A stretch of DNA of 64,000 nucleotides, from contig NZ_JAIGNI010000010.1 of assembly GCF_026130175.1 (NCBI RefSeq), positions 60,885-124,884 of the forward strand. Direction: 5' to 3'. The notes under the pieces were generated by a model. The model searched no databases. It was not told the DNA's origin and was given only the letters and a program-made list of their open reading frames with translations. Below are positions 43,745 through 53,292 of this stretch, piece after piece (the stretch's first letter is position 1; the number at the start of each line of letters is the position of its first letter). The position numbers and the translations under genes are program-made. The DNA comes from Lyngbya sp. CCAP 1446/10 (GTDB lineage: Bacteria; Cyanobacteriota; Cyanobacteriia; Cyanobacteriales; Microcoleaceae).

Positions 43745-44569
43745 CTAAGCACTTTTCTCGATTAAATCCGCTTCAGCATCCCGCCGTCTATTCATCCCTT
43801 TTTCAATGCTCGTTCCCAGCCAAATTCGTTTCATTTTGCGAATTTGTTCAGCAATTTTATTCACATTCTTTTTCGTGACCAAATCACGAACTACACGCAT
43901 TTCTAGGCGACGGTTTCCCTGCATACTCGTGCCGCGATTGAACACCAAACTTACCAATCCTCCTTGAACATCTGCGGGCAATTGTTCAAAACCGGGAAAT
44001 GCTTCTTTTGTCAGATTGTAAAATTTCGGCACTGTGACAATATTAAAAACTTCCCAAGCTAATTCCCAGGGAATAATGATGTCTCTAACACTAGCTAAAC
44101 GTTCTTTTGCTGCATCCTCTGTCAACCCGCAGCAGTTACTCAAACGTTTTTGGTCAGCATCCGCTAATTTATTCCAATCTTGATTAAAAACTTCTACACT
44201 GTTGTAACCTAGATCGTAGCCGATGCCGATCGTAATTCCCGATGCTCCTTCCGGCCAAGTTGGACGCTGCAAAAGGCTTTCGTAGTATTCCCGCCCGCCG
44301 CCGACCTCGAATTCTAAGATTAGGTCGATCGCCCTGTATGATAAAAGTGACGAGCCCAAAAGTTCCCCAGGGAACAACGCAGCGAGGGTTTTGGGGCCCG
44401 CGATTCCGTCTGCCAAAATTTTTTGATTGGTTTGAAACTGTTTGAGGGATGCTTCAGTTTTCGGCCCAAACTTACCATCTGCACTTCCTGGATTCAACCC
44501 TAACTCCAGCAAGCGTTTTTGAAGTTTCACAACATCGGAACCCGATGCACCTAATTTTAAAGTTTGCAT
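43745..44569 (-). CDS. Peptidoglycan-binding muramidase (lysozyme-like)
   Basis: This 274-aa protein begins with a PG_binding_1 domain (residues 1-68: LKLGASGSDVVKLQKRLLEL, DGKFGPKTEASLKQFQ, DGIAGPKTLAAL). A lysozyme-like domain follows from about residue 78: a possible catalytic Glu in LILEFEVGG, then GASGITIGIGYDLGYN with the T-x-G-x-G-x-D turn seen in GH24/pesticin-type muramidases, and LVSLVFNRGTS near 210. No signal peptide is visible, so it could be exported otherwise or act like an endolysin. No phage genes are adjacent. Cell-wall hydrolysis is inferred. Confidence 0.78.
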   Translation of the reverse strand: MQTLKLGASGSDVVKLQKRLLELGLNPGSADGKFGPKTEASLKQFQTNQKILADGIAGPKTLAALFPGELLGSSLLSYRAIDLILEFEVGGGREYYESLLQRPTWPEGASGITIGIGYDLGYNSVEVFNQDWNKLADADQKRLSNCCGLTEDAAKERLASVRDIIIPWELAWEVFNIVTVPKFYNLTKEAFPGFEQLPADVQGGLVSLVFNRGTSMQGNRRLEMRVVRDLVTKKNVNKIAEQIRKMKRIWLGTSIEKGMNRRRDAEADLIEKSA

Positions 44570-44642
44570 AACCTGTTTTCCTGTAATGCGATCGGCACAA
44601 TAATTTTTGCTTTATATTGTACCACAACCAGGATTTCCCAAA

Positions 44643-45188
44643 CTATTGGATTAATTCAGCCTCAGTCAGCAGAGCAAAATCGCGCGGATTATTTAGCACG
44701 AAACAGTCATTTTCTTTAATTAAATCACCAAAACACGTTACGGGCGATCGCGCTTCATAAGCCTTGAGGGCCAACTGATAATCAGATCCGCTCAATTCCA
44801 GATGAATTTTTCTCAGCTTCCCCACCACAAATCCCATTAATGTAATTTTGCAGTTTGCCGATTCTTCCCCGTGTACTTTATTAATCCATCCCGAAATTAC
44901 AACATTAGGTAAAGAAGTGATTAAATCGCTGAGAATATCTAACTGAGAACGATTTTCTACTATTTCTAGCGTCTTAAAAGCTTCAGCAATAAGCTGAGGG
45001 GCATCAAATTCTTGTCTCACAGGCTGCTTGATTTCAAAAATCTGACCGACATCATTCTTTTTGTGCCAAATCCAAGTATTATCATAAACTAAAGCAACTT
45101 TTTGCCAGCCATTTTTCTCTAAGTGTTCTGCTAACACATTTGGATCTATAGTTTGGAAAATTTCCTTGTCTTTGACAGTTACTTTCAC
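44643..45188 (-). CDS. Unknown protein coupled to the DUF4365 gene
   Basis: 181 aa from a GTG at 45188 with AAGGAGG 6 nt upstream (45195-45201). The GTG overlaps the TGA of the original DUF4365 reading frame (GTGA), so the two genes are translationally coupled. It has mixed alpha/beta composition, an aromatic patch (VYDNTWIWHKK) near residue 40, and NPRDFALLTEAELIQ at the end. No recognised domain, no TM, no signal peptide. Whether it is an antitoxin, immunity protein or nuclease cofactor is unknown. It is intact although its partner is broken. Confidence 0.75.
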   Translation of the reverse strand: MKVTVKDKEIFQTIDPNVLAEHLEKNGWQKVALVYDNTWIWHKKNDVGQIFEIKQPVRQEFDAPQLIAEAFKTLEIVENRSQLDILSDLITSLPNVVISGWINKVHGEESANCKITLMGFVVGKLRKIHLELSGSDYQLALKAYEARSPVTCFGDLIKENDCFVLNNPRDFALLTEAELIQ

Positions 45189-45679
45189 GGTAAACCTCCT
45201 TGACTAAGACGCTGCATAATAGACTTGAGAGCCTCTACTGTGAACTGATTAGAGCGGGATAACTCAACTGTTACATTCGCTGTATTGAGTCTTTCTGGCA
45301 GCCCCCGCAGCGACACCCAGTAGGTGCAATACCTCATGCACATTTCGTCTTCAGACTGCTGCAACCAGTTTTCTAAATTTTACGGCACTAAAACTACCAC
45401 TAACAGGCGCGGAACCTGGGAATTGATGATCAAATCCCTGTAATTTTTTATCCTCACCGGATATCGGATGAACTGTCCGTCGAGTACATCTCTTGAGGTA
45501 CATTTTAATTGTAGGTTAAGCTCAGGGGAAAAAACTACTCCCTCACCTCCTCTTGCCACAATCTTCAAATCAATGCTGTCATCATCTACCTCTGGCTGAC
45601 TGACAGAGAAACCTGCCACGGCTGCAACGGCACGCACATAAGCTTTGCTAAAAAGTTCTTTCTGCTGGTTCAGTTCCAT
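45185..45679 (-). pseudogene. DUF4365 protein broken by one in-frame stop (PD-(D/E)XK-like fold)
   Basis: Read continuously from the ATG at 45679 this is a 164-codon frame interrupted only by TAA at 45380-45382, at the place where VP[x]NLENW would be expected; GAA to TAA is a one-base change. The N-terminal 99 aa hold the DUF4365 core: DDDSIDLKI (D37) and LNLQLKC with Q57-x-K59, a D...QxK pattern like Mrr/PD-(D/E)XK nucleases. The rest reads ENWLQQSEDEMCMRYCTYWV, typical of the family C-terminus. Either a pseudogene, a truncated 99-aa product, or a readthrough case. It overlaps the downstream partner gene by 3 bp. Confidence 0.8.
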
Positions 45680-45851
45680 TACAAAATAAACATATGCGAA
45701 AATAATATATTTTACAATAAAGGTGTTCTACAAGTAATTATTGTAGGAGAACTCTCCCCAAAAGGCGATCGATTGGTATAAATTCTTATTCTTAGTCTGC
45801 GGAGGCAAACATCGTTTGTATGGTCTCAGTTTAAGCCGCCGAATCTCATTC

Positions 45852-45890
45852 AATAAAGCCCCGATTTATTCAATAAACCGGGGCTTTATT
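45852..45890. terminator. Terminator for the GDP-fucose synthase gene
   Basis: AATAAAGCCCCG (45852-45863) pairs perfectly with CGGGGCTTTATT (45879-45890), with T-rich ends. It sits 4 bp past the stop of the adjacent minus-strand gene and could also act for transcripts from the left. Confidence 0.8.
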
Positions 45891-45893
45891 AAC

Positions 45894-46838
45894 TCAAACT
45901 GCGTGTTTGCGATACCAATCAATCGTATTTTTCAACCCTTCCTTAAAGCCCATTTCAGCCACAAAACCAAACCTTTCCTTAGCCCTTTCGGTATCCAAAC
46001 AGCGGCGCGGCTGACCGTTCGGTTTGTCTGTTTCCCAAACTATTTCTCCCTCATATCCCATCAATTCGCAAATTGTTTCCACTAAATCGCGAATTTTAAC
46101 TTCACTATTAGTTCCCAAATTAACCGGGTCAGATTCATTGTAAGATTGAGCCGCCATCACAATCCCGCGCGCGGCATCTGTGGAATACAAAAACTCGCGG
46201 CTGGGGCTGCCATCTCCCCAAACAGGTAATGTTTTGTCTCCCCTTTCTTGGGCTTCGTAGACTTTGCGAATTAATGCGGGGATGACGTGGGAACTTTTCG
46301 GGTCAAAGTTATCTTCCGGGCCGTATAAATTTACTGGTAGCAAGTAGATACCGTTGAATCCGTACTGCTGGCGGTAGGATTGCAGTTGCACTAATAAGGC
46401 TTTCTTTGCTATTCCGTAAGGTGCGTTGGTTACTTCTGGATATCCGTTCCAAAGGTTGTCTTCTTTGAAGGGAACTGGGGTTAAGTTTGGATAGGCGCAA
46501 ATTGTACCGACGCAGACGAATTTTTCTACTCCTGCTTCGTAGGCTGCGTGGATTAGTTGCGCGCCCATCATTAAATTGTCATAAAATAGTTCTGCTGGTT
46601 TAATTAGGTTTAAACCGATGCCGCCGACGTGGGCTGCTAAGTGTATGATGATGTCTTGTTTGTCGGCGGCGCGCTTGCAGTTTTCCATAACGCGGAGGTC
46701 GCAGTCGATCGATCGCGTTACTGCAATTTTATCAGCATCGGCTCCTGCTTTGACTAACTGGTCAATTACCTGACGGCCCAGGAAACCGGCGCCGCCCGTA
46801 ACTAGAATGCGTTTGCTGCTTAAATCCAAGCTGGTCAT
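45894..46838 (-). CDS. fcl: GDP-L-fucose synthase (epimerase/reductase)
   Basis: This 314-aa SDR enzyme makes GDP-L-fucose from GDP-4-keto-6-deoxy-mannose with NADPH. The Rossmann motif is [12 protein letters not shown] at about 10-21, and the catalytic Tyr-Lys is YGIAKKALL near residue 142. [13 protein letters not shown] and [20 protein letters not shown] are typical family blocks. Together with gmd upstream on the same strand it completes GDP-mannose to GDP-fucose. The 542-bp gap to gmd makes co-transcription uncertain. Confidence 0.94.
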   Translation of the reverse strand: MTSLDLSSKRILVTGGAGFLGRQVIDQLVKAGADADKIAVTRSIDCDLRVMENCKRAADKQDIIIHLAAHVGGIGLNLIKPAELFYDNLMMGAQLIHAAYEAGVEKFVCVGTICAYPNLTPVPFKEDNLWNGYPEVTNAPYGIAKKALLVQLQSYRQQYGFNGIYLLPVNLYGPEDNFDPKSSHVIPALIRKVYEAQERGDKTLPVWGDGSPSREFLYSTDAARGIVMAAQSYNESDPVNLGTNSEVKIRDLVETICELMGYEGEIVWETDKPNGQPRRCLDTERAKERFGFVAEMGFKEGLKNTIDWYRKHAV

Positions 46839-47380
46839 AATTTTATCCTGGGGATTTTGAATAAAGGTCGATCGACAATTTCCATTTTCAAATTGTTGAC
46901 TTTAGCTAAAAAAGCTTTCAGCTACAGGATGCGCGTGTCAACAAATCCGTTTTAGCTGCTGTAGATAAGCACAATACACCCCGTCCGAACCCAAAAATTA
47001 GACTTATGTGCCGCGAGTTCTCAGCGATCATTTTAATGTTTTTATTAGCTCGCAGATCCGAAAATTTTCCTAGCAATTAAGCTGATTCTTTGAATGCCCA
47101 AGCTAATAGCTGCAACAATCTTATTATCAGTTATGAACAATTTGTAGAGGAAATCCCGGTGTACCCCTTTCGCGGCGAATCGGGGCAGACACGGGGCACT
47201 ACCCTACAAATTGTTAGCAGTGACCCCGCCCGGAAAAGGATACAAGCCCCTGACAGGAGTCGGGGAGTGTCAAAAATTTTAGACCCTAGTTCAAGCTTTC
47301 AGATTCATCTGTGGAGTAAATCTAAAATCTAACATCTAACATCTAACATCTAAAATCGACTGACCGCTGAGTTTTGCGAC
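46839..47380. other. 542-bp spacer with an inverted repeat
   Basis: AACAATTTGTAG (47136-47147) and CTACAAATTGTT (47204-47215) flank an imperfect CCCCTTT..GGGGCAC block, a short MITE-like palindrome. A 7-bp array lies at 47319-47356. No convincing gene; the 80-aa ORF at 47090 spans the repeat. Confidence 0.6.
47319..47356. repeat. Heptanucleotide array (CTAACAT/CTAAAAT)n
   Basis: About five 7-bp units of CTAACAT and CTAAAAT, ending 25 bp before the gmd stop codon. Confidence 0.85.
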
Positions 47381-48412
47381 TTAATCAAATCCGTTACCAG
47401 AACCTCGTTCCTGCTTTTCTAGAGCTTTAATGTCAGCATCTACCATTAAATGTACTAACTCCTGAAAAGTTACAGAAGGTTCCCAATTCAACTGCTTGCG
47501 GGCCTTGGTCGAATCGCCAATCAACAGTTCGACTTCTGCCGGACGCAGGTAGCGTTCGTCAAACTCCACATATTTTTGCCAATCTAAATTGACATAAGTG
47601 AAGGCCAAATCGAGAAATTCTTTAATGGAATGAGTCTCATTTGTAGCAATGACAAAATCGTCAGGCTTATCTTGTTGCAGAATTAGCCACATCGCCCGCA
47701 CGTAGTCTTTAGCATAACCCCAGTCTCGCTTGGAATCGAGATTGCCCAAATAAAGTTTTTTCTGTTTGCCGGCGACAATTCTGGCAACAGCGCGAGTAAT
47801 TTTGCGGGTGACAAAAGTTTCGCCCCGGCGCGGAGATTCGTGATTGAACAAGATGCCGTTGGAGGCAAAAAGTCCGTAGGATTCGCGATAATTTACTGTT
47901 TGCCAGTGACCGTAAACTTTGGCGCAAGCATAAGGACTTCTGGGATAAAAAGGAGTTGTTTCCTTCTGCGGAACTTCCTGCACCAAACCAAACATTTCTG
48001 AAGAACCTGCTTGATAAAACCGCACTTCTATGCCTGTGCGATTCTGGTAGTCCCGTATTGCTTCTAACAAACGTAATACTCCCATCCCTACGGCATCAAC
48101 CGTATATTCCGGCGAGTCAAAACTAACTCGAACGTGAGATTGAGCACCTAAGTTATAAACTTCTACAGGCTGAACTTGTTCCAATATTCGGCGGAGAGTC
48201 GTGCCGTCGGTTAAGTCGCCGTAGTGCAGAAACAGCCGTGCACCCTCGCTGTGAGGATCGACATAGATGTGGTCAATGCGATCGGTATTGAAACTAGAAC
48301 TGCGCCGGATAATCCCGTGAACTTCATATCCTTGTTCTAGCAGTAATTCGCTCAAGTAGGAGCCGTCTTGACCTGTAATACCTGTTATTAGCGCTCGCTT
48401 GCGTTGCGTCAT
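47381..48412 (-). CDS. gmd: GDP-mannose 4,6-dehydratase
   Basis: This 343-aa SDR enzyme forms GDP-4-keto-6-deoxy-mannose from GDP-mannose. Motifs: [35 protein letters not shown], and [14 protein letters not shown] (catalytic Y-x-x-x-K), plus [17 protein letters not shown], which is diagnostic of Gmd. The ATG at 48412 has AAAGGA about 9 nt upstream; the frame extends to 48493 but the added residues are unlike the family. It feeds fucose or rhamnose-type sugars into the surface polysaccharide made by the neighbouring transferases. Confidence 0.96.
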   Translation of the reverse strand: MTQRKRALITGITGQDGSYLSELLLEQGYEVHGIIRRSSSFNTDRIDHIYVDPHSEGARLFLHYGDLTDGTTLRRILEQVQPVEVYNLGAQSHVRVSFDSPEYTVDAVGMGVLRLLEAIRDYQNRTGIEVRFYQAGSSEMFGLVQEVPQKETTPFYPRSPYACAKVYGHWQTVNYRESYGLFASNGILFNHESPRRGETFVTRKITRAVARIVAGKQKKLYLGNLDSKRDWGYAKDYVRAMWLILQQDKPDDFVIATNETHSIKEFLDLAFTYVNLDWQKYVEFDERYLRPAEVELLIGDSTKARKQLNWEPSVTFQELVHLMVDADIKALEKQERGSGNGFD

Positions 48413-48636
48413 CTGAATTTTCCTTTGACAGGCTGTGTTAATTCGCTTCGGACGTTTCGGACAGAGTTTTTTGTTTGCCGATCGTATGCTCAAGCTCTAC
48501 CTTAACTCACAATTCTTCGATCGGCATCAAGGAAGTGTTTAGTTTTAGCAAAGAGTTTGTAGCTTGCTGTCAGTAGTCAGCATCAGTGGTCAGTAACAAA
48601 ACAAACTAACTACCGATTGCTGACTGCGGACAATAA

Positions 48637-49368
48637 TTAATATGCGCCGTTATTTTTAGGAAAAATCACAACTCCTATTGTTTTGAAAACAATCCACATA
48701 TCCATCCAAAGGTTTTTGTCATTGGCGTAATAGAGGTCGATCTGGACTCGCTGGGGATAGGGAATGTCGTTGCGACCGGAAACTTGCCATAGGCCTGTAA
48801 TTCCAGGTCTAATGGTGAGAATTTTGTTGATGTGACGGCCGTATCTCGGCAGTTCTTCTTCAACTAAAGGTCTCGGCCCGACGACGCTCATATCTCCTTT
48901 TAAAACATTCCAAAACTGGGGAAATTCGTCTAAACTGGTCATTCGTAAAAATCTTCCAATCCAGGTAATTCGAGGGTCTTGTTTCAGTTTGAAATTGTCC
49001 TCAAACTCTTGACGCAAATGCGGAGAATTTTTCATGATTTCCAGCAATATGTCATCCGCATTTTCCACCATCGTTCTGAATTTAAGGCAATAAAACATTT
49101 TACGGTTTTTGCCTACTCGTTCCTGTACGTAAAAGATAGGCCCGGACGAGCTTAAGGCGATTGAGAGAGCCAAAAGCAGGTAAACCGGAGCAAACAGGAT
49201 CAGAACCGATAATGAAAAGAGGATATCAAATAACCGCTTGAAAATTTCTCCGTCGAGTCTCTGTAGAGAACGACTTATGCGTCTATCTCCGTCGAGGACA
49301 GACCCAAAACCGCGTCTCGCGATCGCTCGAATTACCTTGCCGGAGATTAGTTGGCTGTCGGCAGTCAT
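48637..49368 (-). CDS. Polyprenyl-phosphate hexose-1-phosphate transferase (sugar transferase)
   Basis: This 243-aa initiating transferase of the WcaJ/WbaP C-terminal type has one membrane hairpin (LFDILFSLSVLILFAPVYLL, about 49-68). Catalytic signatures are complete: KFRTMVENAD, SLDEFPQFWNVLKGDMSVVG, PRP, and RPGITGLWQVSGRNDI. It loads the first sugar phosphate onto undecaprenyl phosphate at the inner membrane. It has no N-terminal CoA-binding-like domain as in long WbaP. It is co-directional with gmd, fcl and the glycosyltransferase, which supports a capsule or exopolysaccharide locus. Confidence 0.93.
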   Translation of the reverse strand: MTADSQLISGKVIRAIARRGFGSVLDGDRRISRSLQRLDGEIFKRLFDILFSLSVLILFAPVYLLLALSIALSSSGPIFYVQERVGKNRKMFYCLKFRTMVENADDILLEIMKNSPHLRQEFEDNFKLKQDPRITWIGRFLRMTSLDEFPQFWNVLKGDMSVVGPRPLVEEELPRYGRHINKILTIRPGITGLWQVSGRNDIPYPQRVQIDLYYANDKNLWMDMWIVFKTIGVVIFPKNNGAY

Positions 49369-49466
49369 CTTACTCCTTCACTTCACACCACACACAGTCA
49401 TGATCATAAAGCCTCAAGACGCTTTGTTCTCTGAATTATGTTTCAAATACTCAATTTTCTGAATTC

Positions 49467-49515
49467 AGAAGAAGGAAGAAGGAAGAAGGAAGAAGGAAGA
49501 AGGAAGAAGGAAGAA
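49467..49515. repeat. Heptanucleotide array (GAAGGAA)n
   Basis: Seven 7-bp units AGAAGGA, inverse of the CTTCTTC arrays at 14481 and 19014. Non-coding. Confidence 0.9.
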
Positions 49516-49620
49516 TGGACAAGGTACTTATGTAGAGCGGTTTTGAGGGCTTCGGAAGCAATTGCAGAATATTTTCCAGGTCTCCGAGTCTGCCAGTGTC
49601 CCACTCGGACTCTGCCACTC

Positions 49621-50784
49621 TCAAGTCCCCGACTTGGAAAAATCGCCGGATTTAAATTCCTGATAGCACTGTTCGACAAAAGCCAGATAGCGCTGCTCAA
49701 AGACTTCGGGGGCAAACTTTTCGGCGTGCAACCGTGCCATTTCCGGCTGAAATTTTCCTTGCAACTGCTCAAATTCCTCGACGGCTTCGACTATCGCTGC
49801 TGCGGTTTGGGATGGAAAAAATAAACCAGTCCCTGTTTCTGGGTGTTGGCGAATGTCGAGCACTGTCTCCAAAGCGCCGCCTGCTGCATAGGCTATTACG
49901 GGTGTGCCGCCAGCTTGAGCTTCTACTAAAGCGATGCCAAAATCTTCACAAGCTGCATAGACAAAGGCTTTTGCTTCTGCCATGTACTTTTCCACTACGG
50001 ATGCAGGCTGCCAGCCGAGTAGTTGCACGTTGGGTTTGGCGATTTGCCGAATCATTTCTAATTCTGGGCCGGTGCCGATAACAATGAGAGTATGCCCTAG
50101 TTGATTGAATGCTTGGACGATCGCACTTACGTTTTTGTAGCTTACCAAGCGGCACACTGTCACATAAAAGTCTTGTTTTTGCCGCATCAAGGAAAATCGC
50201 TCGATATTGACCGGCGGATAAATTACCTCGGCCCGTCGCCGATAACACCGCCAAATTCGGCGCGCCGTATGTTGGGAGTTGGCGATGAAATAATCGACGC
50301 GGTTGGCGGAAATTACATCCCACTGCCGCAGTCGGTGTAACAAATATCGCGTCAGGATGCCCGGAATGCCCCGTCCGGCTTTGCTGCTGCGTAAATAGTC
50401 AAAAGTTAAGTCCCAAGCGTAGCGCATGGGTGTGTGGCAATAGCAGACGTGCAGTTGCTGCGGACTGCTGAGGATGCCTTTGGCGACGGCGTGGGATGAT
50501 GAGAGAATGATGTCGTATTCTCGCAGATCTAGTTGTTCGATCGCGATCGGCAGAAATGGCAAATATTTTTGCACGCCGCTGCGGGCCTTGGGAAAATGCT
50601 GCAAAAATGTTGTGCCAATCTGTCTTTGGAAAAGATAGCTTTCGGGATTGGCCGATTCAAAGTCAATCAGGGCATAGATATCAGCGTCTATGTATTTGAG
50701 GATTTCCTGCACTACGAGTTCTGAACCGCCGGTAGCTGAGGGTGTCAACCATTCGTGAACTAGGGCGTATTTGAGTTTTTTCAC
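49621..50784 (-). CDS. Family 4 glycosyltransferase
   Basis: 387 aa from GTG at 50784, where the family-typical LKYALVHEWLTPSATGGSEL begins. The frame is open to 50874, but that part overlaps an ACCGGGTTT repeat fragment, so the added 30 aa are unlikely to be real. GT-B fold: ILSSSHAVAKGIL, VCYCHTPMRYAWD, FIANSQHTARRIWRCY in the N-terminal half, and the retaining-GT signature EDFGIALVEAQAGGTPVIAY near the C-terminus. It is a soluble cytoplasmic transferase in a polysaccharide locus; donor (GDP-sugar likely) is inferred from neighbouring gmd and fcl. Confidence 0.9.
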   Translation of the reverse strand: MKKLKYALVHEWLTPSATGGSELVVQEILKYIDADIYALIDFESANPESYLFQRQIGTTFLQHFPKARSGVQKYLPFLPIAIEQLDLREYDIILSSSHAVAKGILSSPQQLHVCYCHTPMRYAWDLTFDYLRSSKAGRGIPGILTRYLLHRLRQWDVISANRVDYFIANSQHTARRIWRCYRRRAEVIYPPVNIERFSLMRQKQDFYVTVCRLVSYKNVSAIVQAFNQLGHTLIVIGTGPELEMIRQIAKPNVQLLGWQPASVVEKYMAEAKAFVYAACEDFGIALVEAQAGGTPVIAYAAGGALETVLDIRQHPETGTGLFFPSQTAAAIVEAVEEFEQLQGKFQPEMARLHAEKFAPEVFEQRYLAFVEQCYQEFKSGDFSKSGT

Positions 50785-51083
50785 TTTTGTGTAGTCGATC
50801 GAACGATTTATTTGCGCCAATGCTGTCAATATTAGTCCTACTGAGCAATCACTTACGAACGATGGAACCACCAACCGGGTTTCTACGTAAGTATCTAGCT
50901 CCAGCTAAGGATTTTGGGAATCAACGGGGTTTTTCCGAAATCAAGGGCAGCCAAACCGCAATCTCCGGTAAAAATCCGCCCAATTGTTGACAAAAAATGC
51001 TATTAGACGGAATACTGTAGGGGATTTGCGATCGACTGAATTTTCGGAAAGGGCGATCGAATTAACGTGGTGTGAGGAAAAAA

Positions 51084-53195
51084 ATGTCAAAATTTTTGTG
51101 GAAAGGACTTTTAGTCAGTCCCGCTGTATTAGCAGCAAGTTTACTCGTATCTTCGACAGCCCTAGCAGCAGAGCAACCCGTAGAAGTTGCCACAGCTCAA
51201 GCAAATCAATTGCAATTAGCAGGTGCTGCAACCGAAGCTACAAAGCCTGAAACAGCAACAATGACGGCTGAGCTAGCATCATTAACTAGCAACTTGACTG
51301 TTGAGACTATTGAAACAGAAATTGTTCCAGCCAAGGTAGCCCCAGTTACCGAACAAGCCGCGTCACCAGAAAACAATACAGTTGCAGCAGCAGAGTTAAG
51401 CGAAACCCAACCCGCAGTCGCGCCCGCAAACTCAAGCGCAACTCAACCTGTCGCAGAACAAATCCCCGCAGTCGCGCCCGCAAACTCAAGCGCAACCCAA
51501 CCTGTCGCAGAACAAATCCCCGCAGTCGCGCCCGCAAACTCAAGCGCAACCCAACCTGTCGCCACACCGACTAATCTCAGCGCCGAAAAACCGGCCGCAC
51601 AACCAGAGCAGATTTCCCAATCAACCGCTCCAATTGCCCAGCCTCCAGCGCCGTCAAATGTTCTAGAACAAATCAACCAATACAGCGCCGAAGGCGGCAG
51701 CGAAGATGCAGTCGGCCAAGTAACCTCAGTCTCGCAACTTTCCGACGTTCGACCCACCGATTGGGCATTCCAAGCTTTGCAGTCCCTAGTAGAGCGCTAC
51801 GGGTGTATAGCTGGTTATCCTGACGGCACTTTCCGCGGCAACCGGGCGATGACTCGCTACGAATTTGCAGCCGGTTTGAATGCGTGTTTAGATAAAGTTA
51901 CCGAACTGATCAAAGCCGGTACAACAAATCTGGCAACCAAAGAAGATTTGGCTTCTCTGCAAAAGCTCCAAGAAGAATTTGCAGCGGAATTGGCAACTTT
52001 ACGCGGCCGCGTCGATGCTTTGGAAGCACGCACGTCTGAATTAGAAGCAAATCAGTTTTCGACTACAACTAAACTTAACGGCGAAGTAGTATTTGCTTTG
52101 ACAGGTATCGCCGGCGGAGATGATGCTAACGGCCGCGAAGCTGATAAAACCACAGCTTTTGGCAGCAGGGTTCGTCTGAACTTTGACACGAGTTTCTCAG
52201 GCCAAGACTTGCTGAGAACTCGACTGCAAGTTTTAAATTTGGGCTCGTTTTCTACTAATAATACCAAAACCGCTGAAGGAGAATTGCGGTTTAATGCCGG
52301 GCCTTTCGGCGAGGCTAGCAATACTGTAGCTTTAGATGCGCTGCTTTACCAATTCCCCCTAGGTAAAAGCACTACTGTAATTCTAGAAGCCAACGCCGGC
52401 GCTGCTGACGATTTTACCAACACTGTCAACCCTTACTTTGACGGAGATGGTGGCAGCGGCGCTCTTTCTAACTTCGGTACTCGCAACCCGATTTACTATT
52501 TGACTGGCGGTTCTGGTATCGCTCTGCGGCATCAGTTTGGGGAAAAACTTGAGCTGAGTTTGGGATATTTGGCCGGCAACGCTGCGAGCCCGACGCGGGG
52601 TAACGGTTTGTTCAACGGTTCCTATGGTGCTTTGGCTCAGTTGACTTTCAAACCGACAAGCACTATGGCTTTAGGTCTAACTTACGTTAATTCCTACAAC
52701 TTTGTTACCGGTACCGGCAGCAATGCTTCTAACTTCCCGGCGCGTCTCGGTTCCTTCGGAATCGACAGCGACAGCAATCTGCCAGTTTCTAGCAATTCCT
52801 ACGGCGCGCAGGCTTCGTTGAAACTGGGTCGCCGAATTGCTCTTGGCGGTTGGGCTGGTTACACCAACCAGCGCATTTTATCCAACTTGGGTTCTGTGCA
52901 GCGGGGAGACCAAAAAATCTGGAACTGGGCTGTTACTTTGGCTTTTCCTGATTTGTTGAAAGAAGGAAATGTGGCGGGGATTCTGGTAGGTATGGAACCG
53001 AGGGTGACGAGTTCTACTAATAATACTTTGCCGGAAGATAAGGATACTTCGCTGCACATTGAAGGGTTCTATCAGTTTAAGTTGAGTGACAATATTTCGA
53101 TTACTCCTGGTGTGATTTGGCTGACTGCTCCTGACCACAATAAGAATAATTCTGATTTGGTGATTGGGGTGGTGAGAACTACGTTTACTTTCTAG
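51084..53195 (+). CDS. SLH-domain OprB-type porin (cyanobacterial iron-uptake/general porin)
   Basis: This 703-aa precursor has a signal peptide (KFLWKGLLVSPAVLAASLLV, cut after ALA), a Pro/Ala/Thr-rich linker with three 18-aa repeats, one SLH domain (VRPTDWAFQALQSLVERYG, GYPDGTFRGNRAMTRYEFAA) that binds peptidoglycan-linked polysaccharide, a coiled coil (EEFAAELATLRGRVDALEAR), and a C-terminal OprB-like beta-barrel ending in Phe (RTTFTF). This is the SomA-type major outer-membrane porin of cyanobacteria. The ATG at 51084 has GAGG just upstream; a GTG at 51072 is also open. It is transcribed away from the sugar cluster and stands alone. Confidence 0.94.
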   Translation: MSKFLWKGLLVSPAVLAASLLVSSTALAAEQPVEVATAQANQLQLAGAATEATKPETATMTAELASLTSNLTVETIETEIVPAKVAPVTEQAASPENNTVAAAELSETQPAVAPANSSATQPVAEQIPAVAPANSSATQPVAEQIPAVAPANSSATQPVATPTNLSAEKPAAQPEQISQSTAPIAQPPAPSNVLEQINQYSAEGGSEDAVGQVTSVSQLSDVRPTDWAFQALQSLVERYGCIAGYPDGTFRGNRAMTRYEFAAGLNACLDKVTELIKAGTTNLATKEDLASLQKLQEEFAAELATLRGRVDALEARTSELEANQFSTTTKLNGEVVFALTGIAGGDDANGREADKTTAFGSRVRLNFDTSFSGQDLLRTRLQVLNLGSFSTNNTKTAEGELRFNAGPFGEASNTVALDALLYQFPLGKSTTVILEANAGAADDFTNTVNPYFDGDGGSGALSNFGTRNPIYYLTGGSGIALRHQFGEKLELSLGYLAGNAASPTRGNGLFNGSYGALAQLTFKPTSTMALGLTYVNSYNFVTGTGSNASNFPARLGSFGIDSDSNLPVSSNSYGAQASLKLGRRIALGGWAGYTNQRILSNLGSVQRGDQKIWNWAVTLAFPDLLKEGNVAGILVGMEPRVTSSTNNTLPEDKDTSLHIEGFYQFKLSDNISITPGVIWLTAPDHNKNNSDLVIGVVRTTFTF
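51414..51560 (+). repeat. 54-bp coding repeat in the porin linker
   Basis: Three copies at 51414, 51468 and 51522 encode AVAPANSSATQPVAEQIP in near-identical DNA. Period is a multiple of 3, so linker length can change in frame. Confidence 0.9.
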
Positions 53196-53204
53196 GAGTT
53201 GTAT

Positions 53205-53292
53205 GTGTAGGGTGCGCAATGCGCACCGAAAAAGTCAACCTGTGCGCAATGCGCACCGAAAAAGTCAACCTGTGCGCAGTGCACACCCTACA
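53205..53292. repeat. 30-bp direct repeat with inverted ends
   Basis: GCGCAATGCGCACCGAAAAA recurs at a 30-bp period. The outer ends GTGTAGGGTG and CACCCTAC are inverted. MITE-like; it follows the porin stop by 10 bp. Confidence 0.75.

Noticed and set aside
47090..47332. 80-aa ORF between fcl and gmd
   Set aside because: Runs through an inverted repeat and has odd composition; likely non-coding.
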